From an uncultured bacterium (GTDB taxonomy: Bacteria; Bacillota_I; Bacilli_A; RF39; UBA660), in contig CAMNUE010000012.1 in the NCBI GenBank assembly GCA_946560065.1, positions 1 through 64,000 of the forward strand: a DNA stretch of 64,000 nt, written 5' to 3'. Shown piece by piece: positions 44,086 through 54,203 of the stretch. The notes beneath the pieces are model-generated. The model made no database searches, was not told the DNA's origin, and saw only the letters and a list, made by a program, of their open reading frames with translations. The stretch's first letter is position 1. Every line of letters starts with the position of its first letter. A program made the position numbers and the translations under genes.

Positions 44086-45072
44086 ATGAAGAAAAATAGT
44101 TTTTTTAAAACAGTAACTAAATTATTAATTATCTTTGTCATTTTTGGTTTTTTGACTGCTATGATTGATTACCTACGAATGAAATCCGGTGAAGTACCAG
44201 TAATCAATATTTCTAAATATAATGACAAATCAAGAATTCAAACATATCGTGGTATATTCTATAAAGCTGAAAGGAAAGTAACAGTATCTGTTAATGAACC
44301 ACTTACGGATTCTTCAAACATGAACTTTTCTATCTTAATCTTCAAATTAGACGTTCCAAGACAGTTCAAGGAGCTTAAGTCAGTTTACAGTCTAAATACT
44401 AAAGAAGTTGAAAATTGTCAAGAACCAGCTAAACTTTATTACGCAGACAAAGATGTTAAAGTCTACACATATTGTTTAGAAGACATAAAGCTAACTAAAG
44501 ATAATAAAGAAGAAACATTATTAAGCTATCTGGCAAAAGATAATACTATCATCGACGAAGTTGATTCTGAATTATCATACTTAGGATTGCATACAGATCA
44601 ATCAACATTAATCTTTAATGATCAAAATAATATTTCAAAAACTGGTTTAACTATGTATAAATGTAATAGACCAAATATTAATGATGTTTATATTGGACCA
44701 GAATCTATGATATTTCAATCTGACTTCTGCACTTACAAAGATGATGATTTTAAGTTTATGTCTACCGTTGTTGAGGAAGAAAAAACTACTGCAAACACTG
44801 AAGAAAAACAAAAAGAAGTAATCTATGAAGATGAACAATATCGTTATGAGTTTGATGAAGTAAAAAGTGATAGAATTTTCATAGTAACACCAGCAGTTCG
44901 AGGTAAAGAAGAAATGCGTTATCCATTAAGAGATATTATTAATGGAAATATCCTAACGCTAGAAGAATTAGCAGCTAAAGGATTAAAATATAATAAAATT
45001 GACAAGGTAAAAGAACAAGAAGAACTACTAAAGAAACAACAGCAAGAAGAACAAAAAAATAACCAACAATAA
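44086..45072 (+). CDS. Single-pass membrane protein, uncharacterised
   Basis: One N-terminal membrane helix (about 11-30) is followed by an extracytoplasmic beta-rich domain with six cysteines (for example ENCQEP, YTYCLED, YKCNRP, SDFCTY), which may form disulfides. A charged C-terminal part ends in a Gln-rich coil. AGAGGGT precedes the ATG, and TATAAT lies about 30 bases upstream. No family recognised. Confidence 0.68.
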   Translation: MKKNSFFKTVTKLLIIFVIFGFLTAMIDYLRMKSGEVPVINISKYNDKSRIQTYRGIFYKAERKVTVSVNEPLTDSSNMNFSILIFKLDVPRQFKELKSVYSLNTKEVENCQEPAKLYYADKDVKVYTYCLEDIKLTKDNKEETLLSYLAKDNTIIDEVDSELSYLGLHTDQSTLIFNDQNNISKTGLTMYKCNRPNINDVYIGPESMIFQSDFCTYKDDDFKFMSTVVEEEKTTANTEEKQKEVIYEDEQYRYEFDEVKSDRIFIVTPAVRGKEEMRYPLRDIINGNILTLEELAAKGLKYNKIDKVKEQEELLKKQQQEEQKNNQQ

Positions 45073-45093
45073 AAATAAAATGACAAAAATTAC

Positions 45094-45180
45094 TTACAAA
45101 AATTAAATAAATGTGCTATAATTAGCAAGTCGTGTAAAATAACGTAAGTCCAAACATATAAGGAATTATGTTATTTTTTT
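45094..45180 (+). promoter_or_regulatory. Promoter followed by attenuator-like hairpin before the MATE gene
   Basis: TTACAA (45094-45099), 17 bases and TATAAT (45117-45122) form a promoter. Within the leader, AAAATAACGTAA (45136-45147) pairs with TTATGTTATTTT (45166-45177) with one wobble, and a T-run follows. The hairpin lies between promoter and gene, so transcription would stop before the MATE ORF unless relieved. No leader peptide is evident. Confidence 0.55.
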
Positions 45181-45200
45181 GACTAATAAGGAGGAAAAAA

Positions 45201-47195
45201 ATGAAAGAATTAAATTTAGGAAAAGATAAAATTAATAAACTAATCTTAGCATTTTCAATACCTTGTGTCATCAGTATGTTAATAAATTCCGTATATAACA
45301 TTGTTGATCAAATCTTTATTGGTAAAGGCGTTGGAACACTAGGAAATGCTGCAACCAATGTCATTTTTCCACTGATAATTATTTTTAATGCAACAGCAGG
45401 ATTAATCGGTAATGGAGCAGCAGCAAACTTATCCCTTAGACTTGGAGAAGGTAAGAAGAAAGAAGCGAGTAAAAGTATTGGTCAAGCCATAACATTAACT
45501 TTACTTATCTCAGTACTATTAGCTATTCTTTCCTATATCTTTCTGCCACAACTAGTTTATCTATTTGGTTGTACAAAAAATGTATACAAATACGCAGTAG
45601 ATTATGGAAGAATAATTATTCTTGGAGCTCCATTTATGATCACTTATTCTTCACTATCAAGTATCATTAGAGCAGATGGTTCTCCAAAATATTCAATGAT
45701 AATGTTGGTTATTGGAGCGATATTAAATATTATCTTAGACCCAATCTTCATTTTCATTTTTAATCTAGGTGTAAAAGGAGGAGCAATTGCAACTGTCATC
45801 GGTCAAATAGTTTCCTTCATTATTGCCATTACCTACATTAAAAAAATTAAATCAGTAAAATTAGAAAAAGAAGATTTCAAAATAAACAAAGATGTTAAGA
45901 AAATCCTCGCTTTAGGATTATCATCGTTCATAACACAAAGCATTGTTTTAATTCTCTTTGTATTCATGAACAATGTAATGACTAGATATGGAAAATTATC
46001 AAAATTTGGTTCAGACATCCCACTCTCAGTTTATGGAGTTATTTCTAAGATTAACAGTCTGTTTATTTCAACTGTCTTAGGTACCTCTATTGGAGTTCAA
46101 CCAATTGTTGGTTTTAATTATGGAGCAGGAAATGAACTAAGAGTTAAAGAGACTTTAAGAAAAGTCCTAACAATCAATTTTATTGTCGGAATTTTCTTCA
46201 ATGTTTTATTTGTTTTATTTCCAAAACAGATTGCTGGAATATTCATTTCTAAAACAGATCCAAATTATAAACTATTCTTAGAATTTGCTGTTTTAATGTG
46301 TCATTCATTCTTACTAGTATGTTCTCTAAATGCCTTAGAAATGACAACTAGTATTACAATACAGTCACTTGGTAAAGTTAAAAAGTCAACTCTTGTAACT
46401 TTTATTAGACAAATAATCCTACTTATTCCAATTTCTCTATTACTTGCATCAGTTTTTAAAAAAGGAATTTATGGAATTCTTTACGCAGGGTTAATTTCAG
46501 ATATTTTATGTTTTATTATTACAATATTTATCTTCAGATCAGAATATTGCAAGCTAGGTAAAGAAAAAGAGCAAATTTCAGCTAAAGAGCCAACATCAGA
46601 TTATCAAGATATCAAAAACATAGAATCATCACAAAGACCATTCACAAAAGTAATAACTATTTCTAGAGAATATGGTAGTGGAGGTAGATACGTTGCTAAA
46701 CTTTTAGCAGAAAGATTAAATATTCCTTGCTACGATGCAGAACTAATCAGATTAACTGCAGAAGAATCAGGATTTGCAAAAGACTTTGTTGCTAAAAATG
46801 ATCAAACAAGAAACAATTATTATTTAACTGATAATCAAATTTTTGAAACCGAAACAAAGGTAATCAAAAAGTTGGCTAAAAATCCCTGTATCATTGTAGG
46901 TCGTTGTGCTGACTACATTTTAAAAAATCAAAAAAATGCTGTTAAAATATTCTTGTATAGTGATGAAAAATCAAAAGAAAAACGTGTTACAAAATATTAT
47001 AAAATACCAGCAGAAAAAGTTCAAAAACAAATAACTAAAATTAATAAAGAACGTGCTAAACATTACAAGTTCTATACTAACAGAAACTGGCAAAGTATAG
47101 ATAATTATGATATTATGCTTAATGTGGACAAATATGGAGTAGAACAAACAGCTAAAAACATTGAAGAATTATTAAGAGAGGAAAGTAATCAATAA
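45201..47195 (+). CDS. MATE-family transporter fused to a cytidylate-kinase-like domain
   Basis: Residues 1-450 are a MATE exporter with 12 hydrophobic segments (SIPCVISMLINSVYNIVDQI, RADGSPKYSM, GFNYGAGNELRV). After a short polar linker, residues about 484-664 form a cytidylate kinase-like domain with a P-loop-like ISREYGSGGRYVAKLLAERL, IIVGRCADYIL and NINKERAKHY-like closing helix. The fusion puts a nucleotide-binding domain on the cytosolic face and may couple or regulate transport. TAAGGAGG precedes the ATG. The reading frame is unbroken, so this is a real fusion. Confidence 0.85.
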   Translation: MKELNLGKDKINKLILAFSIPCVISMLINSVYNIVDQIFIGKGVGTLGNAATNVIFPLIIIFNATAGLIGNGAAANLSLRLGEGKKKEASKSIGQAITLTLLISVLLAILSYIFLPQLVYLFGCTKNVYKYAVDYGRIIILGAPFMITYSSLSSIIRADGSPKYSMIMLVIGAILNIILDPIFIFIFNLGVKGGAIATVIGQIVSFIIAITYIKKIKSVKLEKEDFKINKDVKKILALGLSSFITQSIVLILFVFMNNVMTRYGKLSKFGSDIPLSVYGVISKINSLFISTVLGTSIGVQPIVGFNYGAGNELRVKETLRKVLTINFIVGIFFNVLFVLFPKQIAGIFISKTDPNYKLFLEFAVLMCHSFLLVCSLNALEMTTSITIQSLGKVKKSTLVTFIRQIILLIPISLLLASVFKKGIYGILYAGLISDILCFIITIFIFRSEYCKLGKEKEQISAKEPTSDYQDIKNIESSQRPFTKVITISREYGSGGRYVAKLLAERLNIPCYDAELIRLTAEESGFAKDFVAKNDQTRNNYYLTDNQIFETETKVIKKLAKNPCIIVGRCADYILKNQKNAVKIFLYSDEKSKEKRVTKYYKIPAEKVQKQITKINKERAKHYKFYTNRNWQSIDNYDIMLNVDKYGVEQTAKNIEELLREESNQ

Positions 47196-47213
47196 TAGAT
47201 TACTTTCTTTTTA
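47181..47213 (+). terminator. Rho-independent terminator
   Basis: GAAAGTAATC (47181-47190) pairs perfectly with GATTACTTTC (47198-47207), then TTTTT. The stem covers the stop codon of the MATE gene. Confidence 0.8.
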
Positions 47214-47276
47214 ATTTTAGTTGTATCAACAGCAAATTGAGAGTAAAATATAGTAAGAAGTATAAAGGAGGATTTC

Positions 47277-49829
47277 ATGTTACAACTAAAAAATATTACT
47301 AAAATTTATACAACAGAAGAATTTAAGCAAACAGCTCTAGATAGAGTAACTTTAACATTTAGAGAAAATGAATTTGTTTCAATTCTAGGGCCGTCAGGAA
47401 GTGGTAAGACAACTCTTTTAAATATTATTGGTGGACTAGATAAATATACTGATGGTGATTTAATCATTAACGAGGTAAGTACTAAAAATTATACAGATAG
47501 AGATTGGGATACCTATAGAAATCACAGTATCGGTTTCGTCTTTCAAAGTTATAATTTAATTCCCCATCAATCAATACTTGCAAATGTTGAATTAGCCTTA
47601 ACCCTATCAGGAGTAGAAAAACAAGAAAGAAGAAAAAGAGCAATCGAAGCTCTAGAGAAAGTTGGATTAAAAGATCACATTCATAAAAGACCTAATCAAC
47701 TTTCAGGAGGACAAATGCAACGTGTTGCTATCGCTAGATCGTTAGTTAATAATCCTGATATTCTTCTAGCTGATGAACCAACTGGAGCTCTAGATTCTGT
47801 AACAAGTGCTCAGATTATGGAACTATTAAGTGAAGTTGCTAAAGAACGCCTTGTTATCATGGTTACTCACAATGCTGAATTAGCTGATGAATACTCAACT
47901 CGAATCATTGAGTTAAAAGATGGTGAAATAAAAGGAGATACCAATCCATACAAACAAAGTGAAAAAGTAAAAGAAATCAACAAGAAAAAAACTAAAAAAA
48001 CTAATATGTCTATGAGAACAGCATTATCATTATCAATGAATAACCTAATGACTAAAAAAGGTAGAACAATCTTAACAGCCTTTGCAGGTTCTATAGGAAT
48101 AATAGGAATTGCCTTAATTCTTTCCTTATCACATGGTATTAATGAATATATAAATAAAACTGAAAAGGAAACTCTAAGTTCTTATCCTTTGATAATTCAA
48201 AAAGAATCAGTTGATATGTCCTCAATGGTAAAAAATATGAGTGAGAATAAAGAAATAGAAAAAGGAAAAGAAGATGAAATAACATCTATAAATATTATGG
48301 GTGACATGTTCACAACGCTTTCCAAAGAAGTAAAAAGAAATAACATAAAAGACTTTAAAGAATATATTGAAAGTAATAAAACAAAAATTAAAGATTATAC
48401 AACAAGTATTCAATATGGTTATGGAATTACTCCAAATTTATATAAATTAGAAGAAGATAAAACTACTCAAGTAAATCCAACAACTGTTTTAAGTGCAATT
48501 GGAATGGAAACTTCGGGTATCTCAAGTGCTTATAGTAGTTATATGTCTAATTATGATGTGTTTACTGAAATGATAAATAACGATAACTTAATTAAACAAC
48601 AATATGATTTAGTAAAAGGAAAGTGGCCAAAAAAATATAATGAGGTAGTCTTAATTGTTGGAGAAAATAATCAAGTATCAGATTATACTTTATATAGTTT
48701 AGGGTTACTAGATCAAGATGTTTTAAAAGAACAATTTAATAATATGGTTTCTGGAAAAGAAGTCAAATTAGAAGAAAAGAATTTCCAAATGAATGAAATA
48801 GTAGGATTAAAATATAAACTAGTTTTAAACACAGACTATTATGAAAAAAATAACAATATTTGGATAGACAAATCAACAGACGAAGACTATATGCGTGAAA
48901 TTATTAAATCAGCTGAAGAAGTTGAAATAGTTGGAATTATTAAACCAAATCCGGAAGCAGTCTCAGGAATGTCTCAAGCAGGAATGGTTGGTTATAGAAC
49001 TGATTTAATGCATCACTTAGTTGAAAAAATCAATGAAACAGAAATTGCTAAAGAGCAACTTAATAACAAAGATATTAATGTTTTTACAGGAAATAAATTT
49101 CAAGAAACTAAAAAATTTGACATGGAAAATTTAACACCAGAACAAATGCAGGCTCTACAAAATATGTCAGAAGAAGAACTTGCCTCATTCATGCAAACAT
49201 ATACAGCAAACATCGCTGCAACTTATGAAGAAAATTTAAAGAAACTAGGAATTTCAGAGTTAGACAATCCATCTTCCATTTCTATCTATCCAAAAGATTT
49301 TAATTCAAAAGAAGAAATCACTAATATCATTGATAAATATAACAAAAACAAAGAAGAGGAAGATAAGATTGAATATTCTGACATTGTTGGAATAATCATG
49401 TCAAGTGTCTCATCAATTGTCAATGTAATAAGTAGTGTTTTAATAGCTTTCGTTGCAATCAGCTTAGTAGTTTCTTCAATTATGATTGCAATAATCACAT
49501 ACATCTCTGTAATTGAAAGAACAAAAGAAATCGGAATTTTAAGAGCGATAGGAGCAAGTAAAAAAGACATTTCTAGAGTCTTTAACGCAGAAACACTAAT
49601 CGAAGGTTTAACTGCTGGTATCTTAGGAATAATCATTACCTTACTATTAAATATTCCAATCAATTTTATTATTAAAAAAGTTGTTGGAATCAGTAACATC
49701 TCAAAACTTCCATTAGATGGAGCTATAATTCTTATTATCATAAGTGTTCTTCTAACTGTAATAGCTGGTCTAATTCCTGCTAAAATTGCTAGTAAGAAAG
49801 ACCCAGTAGAAGCTCTTCGAGCAGAATAA
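47277..49829 (+). CDS. MacB-like ABC transporter (ATPase fused to FtsX permease)
   Basis: An N-terminal ABC ATPase (residues 1-225) has [18 protein letters not shown], the signature [14 protein letters not shown] and Walker [14 protein letters not shown] first membrane helix follows (about 262-285), then a long extracytoplasmic domain (about 290-700) and three C-terminal FtsX helices, with [19 protein letters not shown] between them. Lipoprotein, peptide or drug export is typical. AAAGGAGG precedes the ATG. Confidence 0.9.
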   Translation: MLQLKNITKIYTTEEFKQTALDRVTLTFRENEFVSILGPSGSGKTTLLNIIGGLDKYTDGDLIINEVSTKNYTDRDWDTYRNHSIGFVFQSYNLIPHQSILANVELALTLSGVEKQERRKRAIEALEKVGLKDHIHKRPNQLSGGQMQRVAIARSLVNNPDILLADEPTGALDSVTSAQIMELLSEVAKERLVIMVTHNAELADEYSTRIIELKDGEIKGDTNPYKQSEKVKEINKKKTKKTNMSMRTALSLSMNNLMTKKGRTILTAFAGSIGIIGIALILSLSHGINEYINKTEKETLSSYPLIIQKESVDMSSMVKNMSENKEIEKGKEDEITSINIMGDMFTTLSKEVKRNNIKDFKEYIESNKTKIKDYTTSIQYGYGITPNLYKLEEDKTTQVNPTTVLSAIGMETSGISSAYSSYMSNYDVFTEMINNDNLIKQQYDLVKGKWPKKYNEVVLIVGENNQVSDYTLYSLGLLDQDVLKEQFNNMVSGKEVKLEEKNFQMNEIVGLKYKLVLNTDYYEKNNNIWIDKSTDEDYMREIIKSAEEVEIVGIIKPNPEAVSGMSQAGMVGYRTDLMHHLVEKINETEIAKEQLNNKDINVFTGNKFQETKKFDMENLTPEQMQALQNMSEEELASFMQTYTANIAATYEENLKKLGISELDNPSSISIYPKDFNSKEEITNIIDKYNKNKEEEDKIEYSDIVGIIMSSVSSIVNVISSVLIAFVAISLVVSSIMIAIITYISVIERTKEIGILRAIGASKKDISRVFNAETLIEGLTAGILGIIITLLLNIPINFIIKKVVGISNISKLPLDGAIILIIISVLLTVIAGLIPAKIASKKDPVEALRAE

Positions 49830-49831
49830 TT

Positions 49832-49857
49832 AAACCAAGAGAAAATCTTGGTTTTTC
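49832..49857 (+). terminator. Rho-independent terminator
   Basis: AAACCAAGA (49832-49840), GAAAA loop, TCTTGGTTT (49846-49854), then T. Confidence 0.75.
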
Positions 49858-49913
49858 TTGTCCTAAAAAATAAAATATTATATAATAAAAGAAATTAAGA
49901 AAGAGGTGAAATT

Positions 49914-50510
49914 ATGACTAAGCAATTTAGTCAAGAGCAATTATTAGGTTTTCTAGTCAGGACGATGAGTATAGTTGAAGGAAGAAATTATTCAATCAGA
50001 GAAGTTAATCTATGCAGTAAACACAGAAATATTTTAAAAAATGAAGTAGTAGTCGGACATATGACAATAATAGCTGATGACAATTATTGGCAATTAATTG
50101 ATCATAATTTTATAAGTTATCTCAATTACACAGAACAACAATATCGTGAGAAAGCTCAACTTCCAAAAAGAGCTCTTTTTCTTAAATATTCTTATCAAAA
50201 AGGTACTGCAAAACATAGATATAAAAACATGCCTGCTAAAGATAATTTATTGCAAATTGGCTCTAATATAGAAGAATTTCCATACTTATTAGAGGCACTA
50301 ACTAGATTAAATAATAATGCCAACGAATCTGGAAACTATGACAATGACACAATCAAACAAGCATTATCAGAAATAAAAACAAGGCTTAATAAGCAAAAAA
50401 CATCATCAATTAAAACTAAAGAATTAGTAAAGAAATTAAACGAGGTAGAATTATATAGACACTACATCTCAGATTCAGATCAATATTTTAGAACTATCTG
50501 GTATGAGTAA
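49914..50510 (+). CDS. Uncharacterised 198-residue protein
   Basis: The product is soluble, with Tyr/Asn-rich helices. It contains GHMTIIADDNYWQLIDHNF in the first half and a charged helical C-terminus. No family is recognised. AGAGGTG precedes the ATG. It is followed 25 bases later by the Tag glycosylase gene, perhaps in one unit. Confidence 0.65.
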   Translation: MTKQFSQEQLLGFLVRTMSIVEGRNYSIREVNLCSKHRNILKNEVVVGHMTIIADDNYWQLIDHNFISYLNYTEQQYREKAQLPKRALFLKYSYQKGTAKHRYKNMPAKDNLLQIGSNIEEFPYLLEALTRLNNNANESGNYDNDTIKQALSEIKTRLNKQKTSSIKTKELVKKLNEVELYRHYISDSDQYFRTIWYE

Positions 50511-50535
50511 ACAAAAAGCTTAAGTAGGTGGAAGT

Positions 50536-51078
50536 ATGAAGAGATGTCACTGGGTAAATGAGAATAACCCTTTATATGTAAAATATCATGATGAAGAATG
50601 GTGTAAGCCATCACATGAGGATAATTATCTTTTTGAAATGCTAATGCTGGAGTCATTTCAAGCAGGATTATCATGGGAATGCATTTTAAACAAAAGAGAA
50701 AACTTTAAAGTAGCATTTGATAATTTCGACTACCATAAAATTGCTAACTATAATGAAAACAAAATTAAAGAGTTACTAGAAAACACTGGTATTATTCGTA
50801 ATAAATTAAAAATAGCAGCAAGTATCAATAATGCCAAAGTATTTATGACCATCCAAAAAGAATTCACATCATTCGATAACTATATCTGGTCTTTTACTAA
50901 TAACAAAATCATTAAAAATGAAAGTGAAGTACCTATTCCCAGCAGTCCCTTATCAGATGAGATATCTAAAGATTTGAAGAAAAGAGGAATGAAGTTTGTT
51001 GGAACCACTATAATTTATTCTTATCTTCAAGCAATAGGTATTATAAATGATCATGAAAAAGATTGTGATATGTCTTAA
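50536..51078 (+). CDS. tag: DNA-3-methyladenine glycosylase I
   Basis: The enzyme removes 3-methyladenine from alkylated DNA. It is 180 residues long, with the family landmarks KRCHW (zinc Cys near 4), PLYVKYHDEEWC (His 18), FEMLMLESFQAGLSW, GIIRNKLKI and the closing DHEKDC with the last His/Cys zinc ligands. The catalytic Glu lies in MLESFQ. AGGTGG precedes the ATG. Confidence 0.94.
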   Translation: MKRCHWVNENNPLYVKYHDEEWCKPSHEDNYLFEMLMLESFQAGLSWECILNKRENFKVAFDNFDYHKIANYNENKIKELLENTGIIRNKLKIAASINNAKVFMTIQKEFTSFDNYIWSFTNNKIIKNESEVPIPSSPLSDEISKDLKKRGMKFVGTTIIYSYLQAIGIINDHEKDCDMS

Positions 51079-51139
51079 AATAAAATATTGCAAACTGTTA
51101 TCATTTAGTATAGAATAAACTGACAAAGAGGTGAATAAA

Positions 51140-51913
51140 ATGAATTTAAAAATAAATAAAAAACAATTAAAAAAAGCTTTAGGAGCTTCAATGATTATAA
51201 TGTCAACAGCAGTGGTAAGTGGTTGCGATGCTAAAACAGTAACAGAAGATGTAACAGAAATTTACTCTACAATAGACAGTAATGATGAAAGTGGGAAAAT
51301 AGATCCACAAGTCGTTGATGTAGCAGGAGAAGATTTTAAATTAGTTATTGAAAATAGTATTGATAAGGCAGATAAGAAATGGCGAATAACTTCAAATAAA
51401 CAAATTCTTACAAAGATTAATACAAAAGGCCTACCAGCAGATACAGAAGTTTGGATAGACAACATTCATACTGATACATATATCATTTCAACAACAGAAG
51501 AAATGTATGGAATTAAACAAGATTCAATGGATGATCATTCTCATAGTGAACAAGTATTAGGTTTTCCAATTTCTGATACTATAAGTTATTATGGATATAA
51601 TGAAATTGAAGGGCAAGATAAAGATTTCATAGAAGGTTCTTCATATGGATTTAATGGTTATAGTTCTGGAACAATAGAACAAAGAAGACACTCTGAATCT
51701 GAATATTTAGAAGAAACAGTCTATGCTAATGAAATTTCATCAGTTTATGATTTATGGGTACAAAAAGGTAATCAAAAACCTTATATGACTACTGCAAAAT
51801 CAACAATAGTTGTTCTAGTATGTAATGAAGTAAAAAAAGAAGAAGATGGTAAAGTAAAAGTATATCGTTATGACCGCAATGGTGAATATACGGAGGTAAC
51901 TGGCGAAAAATAG
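51140..51913 (+). CDS. Lipoprotein, uncharacterised
   Basis: From ATG 51140, five bases after AGAGGTGA, the product starts with a Lys-rich n-region, a hydrophobic core and the lipobox VVSGC (Cys near residue 29). The mature part is acidic, beta-rich and His-containing (DDHSHSEQ), with no recognised domain. An upstream in-frame GTG at 51131 lies inside the ribosome site. It is followed by a terminator. Confidence 0.75.
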   Translation: MNLKINKKQLKKALGASMIIMSTAVVSGCDAKTVTEDVTEIYSTIDSNDESGKIDPQVVDVAGEDFKLVIENSIDKADKKWRITSNKQILTKINTKGLPADTEVWIDNIHTDTYIISTTEEMYGIKQDSMDDHSHSEQVLGFPISDTISYYGYNEIEGQDKDFIEGSSYGFNGYSSGTIEQRRHSESEYLEETVYANEISSVYDLWVQKGNQKPYMTTAKSTIVVLVCNEVKKEEDGKVKVYRYDRNGEYTEVTGEK

Positions 51914-51922
51914 TTAATAAAT

Positions 51923-51953
51923 AAAAATAGTTAAGTAGTTGACTATTTTTTTC
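51923..51953 (+). terminator. Rho-independent terminator
   Basis: AAAAATAGT (51923-51931) pairs with ACTATTTTT (51942-51950), followed by T. Confidence 0.7.
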
Positions 51954-51996
51954 TTTTGGTATATGATTATCTAGTCTATAGTGAAAGGAGATAGTC

Positions 51997-52443
51997 ATGA
52001 TTGATGATTTAACTAATGAAATCAAGAGTTTAAACATTGCTATTGTTAAAAGGCTTTTTTCTATCAAAAATAAAGATAATTTACCAGCAAGTATTCCAAG
52101 TCCTTTGCAATTTAAAATAATTGATTTCTTAGAAGAAAATAAAGATAAAGATATTTATCAAAAAGACCTAGAAAAGAATCTAAATGTTAGTAAAGCAGCT
52201 ATCTCAGGAGTAATTAAAACTATGGAGAAAAAAGGTATTGTAGAAAGAATTCCGGTCTTAAATGATGCTCGTAAAAATAAGATTATATTGTCAGAAAAAA
52301 GTATGCAATTTTATCAAGAAAAAATTAAAGACATGAAATTAGTAAGCGAGGAATTAGTTTCTGGAATATCCGAAGCTGAACTTCAAGAGTTCAAAAGAAT
52401 ATTAAGTAAGATGAAAGAAAATTTAAAGAAAGAGGGAGATTAA
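51997..52443 (+). CDS. MarR-family transcriptional regulator
   Basis: The 148-residue protein has a winged helix-turn-helix with YQKDLEKNLNVSKAAISGVI and the wing PVLNDARKNKIILSEK. MarR proteins usually repress adjacent efflux genes. Here the stop overlaps the start of the ABC exporter (TAATG), so it should control its own operon. AAAGGAGAT precedes the ATG. Confidence 0.9.
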   Translation: MIDDLTNEIKSLNIAIVKRLFSIKNKDNLPASIPSPLQFKIIDFLEENKDKDIYQKDLEKNLNVSKAAISGVIKTMEKKGIVERIPVLNDARKNKIILSEKSMQFYQEKIKDMKLVSEELVSGISEAELQEFKRILSKMKENLKKEGD

Positions 52444-54203
52444 TGTTTAAGTTATTTAAAAATCTATCTAAAAAAGATTTACTTTACGTTGTCATCTGCG
52501 TTGTTTTAATAGTATTTCAAGTTTGGATAGAATTAAAATTACCAGACTACATGAGTACTATTACAAGACTTGTTCAAACAGAAGGCAGTACAATGAGTGA
52601 AATCATTAAACAGGGTGCCTATATGCTAGCTTGTGCAGGTGGAAGTTTATTATCAGCTATCATTGTTGGTTACTTTGCTGCTAATGTTGCTGCTAGTTTC
52701 TCAAAAACTGTTAGAGGTAAAATATTTAGTCAAGTAGAAAATTTTTCAACTTCTGAAATTAAAAAGTTTCAAACTAGTAGTCTTATAACTAGAACAACAA
52801 ATGACGTAACTCAAGTAGAAATGTTAATTGGAATGGGACTTCAAATGATGGCCAAAGCTCCAATAATGGCAGTATGGGCTATTATGAAAATTCTTAATAA
52901 AGGAGTAGAATGGAGTATACTCACAGCTTGTTGCGTTGTTGTTTTACTTGTAACTGTAGGAATTTTGATGATTATTGTTTTACCAAGATTTGAAAAAGTT
53001 CAAAAAACAATTGATAAAATTAATGGAGTAACTAGCGAAAACTTATCAGGTATTAGAGTAATTCGTGCTTTTAATGCTGAAAAATTCCAGAAAACTCGTT
53101 TTGAAGAGGTAAATAACACTCTAACAAACATGCAATTATTTAACCAAAGATGCTTTGCAATCATGATGCCTATGATGAATATAGTCATGCATGGATTAAC
53201 ATTAGGAATCTACATAATTGGTGCAACCTTAATAGAAAGTGCTGGTATGGTTGATAAAATCACTTTATTCAGTAATATGGTTGTATTCTCAAGCTATGGA
53301 ATGCAAGTAATTATGTCATTCTTGATGCTAGCAATGATCTTTATGATGTGGCCAAGAGCACAAATTTCTGCTAAACGTATCAACGAAGTACTAGATGAAG
53401 AATTAAGTATTAAAGATGGAGACTTTGACGGAGAAACTAAAGAAACTGGTACAGTAGAATTTAAAAATGTTTCTTTCAAATACCCTGATGCTGATGAATA
53501 TTTATTAAAGAATATCTCATTTAAAGCAAAAAAAGGTGAAACAATTGCTTTTATTGGTTCAACTGGATCCGGCAAAAGTAGTTTAATAAATTTAATACCA
53601 AGATTTTATGATGCTACTGACGGAGAAGTTTTGGTAGATGGGGTTAACGTTAAAGACTATACTCAAAAAGCCCTTCACAACAAAATTGGTTATATTTCCC
53701 AAAAAGCTGTTATTTTTACAGGAACAATCGCTGAAAACGTTGCTTATGGAGATAATGGAAAGAAAAAGCCAACAAAGGAAGAAATAAAAAAAGCAATCAA
53801 AGTTGCTCAAGGAACAGATTTCGTTGAAAAGATGGATAAACAATACGATGCTCATATTGCAAGAGGTGGAACTAATGTCTCAGGAGGACAAAAGCAGAGA
53901 TTATCTATTGCAAGAGCAATCGCTAAAAATCCAGAAATCTATATCTTTGATGACTCTTTCTCAGCCCTAGACTATAAAACAGACGCAACACTAAGAAAAG
54001 AACTAAAAAAACATACAAAAGATGCTACTAGTATGATAGTCGCTCAAAGAATAGGTACCATCATCAATGCAGATAAAATTATGGTCTTAGATAAAGGAGA
54101 ATGTGTTGGAATGGGTACCCACAAAGAATTATTAAAAAATTGTGAAGTATATAAAGAGATTGCTTTATCACAATTAAGTGAGGAGGAATTAAATAATGCC
54201 TAG
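52443..54203 (+). CDS. Heterodimeric ABC exporter, subunit with degenerate Walker B
   Basis: An N-terminal six-helix exporter domain (about 1-320) precedes an ATPase domain with GSTGSGKSSLINLI (about 370), VSGGQKQRLSIARA and IYIFDDSFSALD (about 500). The catalytic Glu after Walker B is Asp, so this nucleotide site hydrolyses poorly, as in TM287/288-type pairs. It overlaps the partner gene by 8 bases and is led by MarR. Multidrug or peptide export is likely. Confidence 0.9.
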   Translation: MFKLFKNLSKKDLLYVVICVVLIVFQVWIELKLPDYMSTITRLVQTEGSTMSEIIKQGAYMLACAGGSLLSAIIVGYFAANVAASFSKTVRGKIFSQVENFSTSEIKKFQTSSLITRTTNDVTQVEMLIGMGLQMMAKAPIMAVWAIMKILNKGVEWSILTACCVVVLLVTVGILMIIVLPRFEKVQKTIDKINGVTSENLSGIRVIRAFNAEKFQKTRFEEVNNTLTNMQLFNQRCFAIMMPMMNIVMHGLTLGIYIIGATLIESAGMVDKITLFSNMVVFSSYGMQVIMSFLMLAMIFMMWPRAQISAKRINEVLDEELSIKDGDFDGETKETGTVEFKNVSFKYPDADEYLLKNISFKAKKGETIAFIGSTGSGKSSLINLIPRFYDATDGEVLVDGVNVKDYTQKALHNKIGYISQKAVIFTGTIAENVAYGDNGKKKPTKEEIKKAIKVAQGTDFVEKMDKQYDAHIARGGTNVSGGQKQRLSIARAIAKNPEIYIFDDSFSALDYKTDATLRKELKKHTKDATSMIVAQRIGTIINADKIMVLDKGECVGMGTHKELLKNCEVYKEIALSQLSEEELNNA

